Assembly (NCBI RefSeq): GCF_005938105.1
Contig: NZ_VCPE01000004.1
Span: 186,001-250,000, forward strand
Source: Brucella haematophila
GTDB lineage: Bacteria > Pseudomonadota > Alphaproteobacteria > Rhizobiales > Rhizobiaceae
Reading direction: 5' to 3'
Length of the DNA stretch: 64,000 nucleotides
Shown: positions 63,800-64,000 of the stretch, in pieces
Position numbering within the stretch: position 1 is the stretch's first letter
Layout: each line of letters opens with the position of its first letter
Notes under the pieces: generated by a model
Seen by the model: only the letters and a program-made list of their open reading frames with translations
Database searches by the model: none
Told to the model about the DNA's origin: nothing
Translations under genes and position numbers: made by a program

Positions 63800-64000
63800 A
63801 TGACGATCGACGACGAGAATGACGACATCGAGCCGACCGGACGGGACAAGGTTCTCGACCGCCGACGGCGCATTCTCGGCGCGATCCGTACCGCGGCTAT
63901 CGATGAATTTGCCGAAAAGGGTCTGGTTGGTGCATCCACGCAAGGCATTGCGCAACGCGCCGGCCTGACCAAGCCGCAGCTGCATTATTATATTTCCAGC
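63800..64000 (+). CDS. TetR-family regulator, RutR-like (partial, cut by the window end)
   Basis: Only the first 67 residues are present. After an acidic tail (DDENDDIEPTG) the TetR helix-turn-helix is clear: RILGAIRTAAIDEFAEKGLVGASTQGIAQRAGLTKPQLHYYIS. The LHYYIS recognition helix is RutR-like. RutR binds uracil or thymine; this relative probably senses the cluster's substrate and binds the operator at 57584-57601. Confidence 0.85.
   Translation, partial: MTIDDENDDIEPTGRDKVLDRRRRILGAIRTAAIDEFAEKGLVGASTQGIAQRAGLTKPQLHYYISS

Overview
The window looks like part of chromosome 2 of a Brucella/Ochrobactrum-group alphaproteobacterium (Hyphomicrobiales). Several products closely resemble Brucella proteins as I remember them: the type II lumazine synthase RibH2, a 173-residue periplasmic SodC, AhpC/AhpD/OxyR and RlmE. 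SodC differs enough from the Brucella form I know that an Ochrobactrum-type relative is more likely than a classical Brucella. GC content is high throughout. I see no tRNA, rRNA, insertion sequence, prophage or CRISPR array.

Layout. 1-1694: amino-acid ABC transporter. 1917-4205: Ppx/GppA phosphatase with a long basic N-terminus, then rlmE. 4238-6206: DHA2 exporter and a tiny membrane peptide. 6292-10728: glucose-type ABC transporter. 11341-12054: FMN riboswitch and ribH. 12093-16657: fdhD, a DUF442 protein, a small membrane protein and an MHYT-GGDEF-EAL regulator. 16859-20830: ferric iron ABC transporter. 21048-25170: FAD amino-acid oxidase, sodC, and a copper-defence pair (multicopper oxidase plus a Met/His/Cys-rich secreted protein). 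25458-29035: MHS-type symporter and the ahpC-ahpD/oxyR peroxide locus. 30168-37877: inositol catabolism (iolG, iolR, iolCDEB) with IolR-like operators. 37981-39233: an AT-rich orphan gene and an IMPase-family phosphatase. 39355-43694: putA with its divergent Lrp-type regulator. 43745-48057: efeUOB plus an extra imelysin protein behind an Irr-like palindrome. 48577-48968: a predicted small RNA and a small secreted Cys-rich peptide. 49130-53651: gcvTHP under a tandem glycine riboswitch. 54073-54446: a DUF1127 gene and an RNA with three anti-Shine-Dalgarno hairpins. 54472-64000: an MFS exporter, then a divergent catabolic locus (RidA and flavin reductase on one side; creatininase family, NMT1-type ABC transporter, cytosine-deaminase family, FAD oxidase and RutR-like regulator on the other).

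Themes. The window is dense in metal and redox functions: two iron importers, each with an Irr/ICE-like palindrome, SodC, a copper oxidase and a peroxide operon. RNA-based control is also rich: FMN and glycine riboswitches, two candidate sRNAs carrying CCTCCTCCC loops, and transcription-attenuator hairpins after ABC binding-protein genes. The best candidates for undescribed biology are the DUF1127/triple-hairpin RNA module, the separate compact sRNA at 48589 facing a secreted Cys-rich peptide, and the 57.6-64 kb heterocycle-catabolism locus with a RutR-like operator in its divergent promoter.
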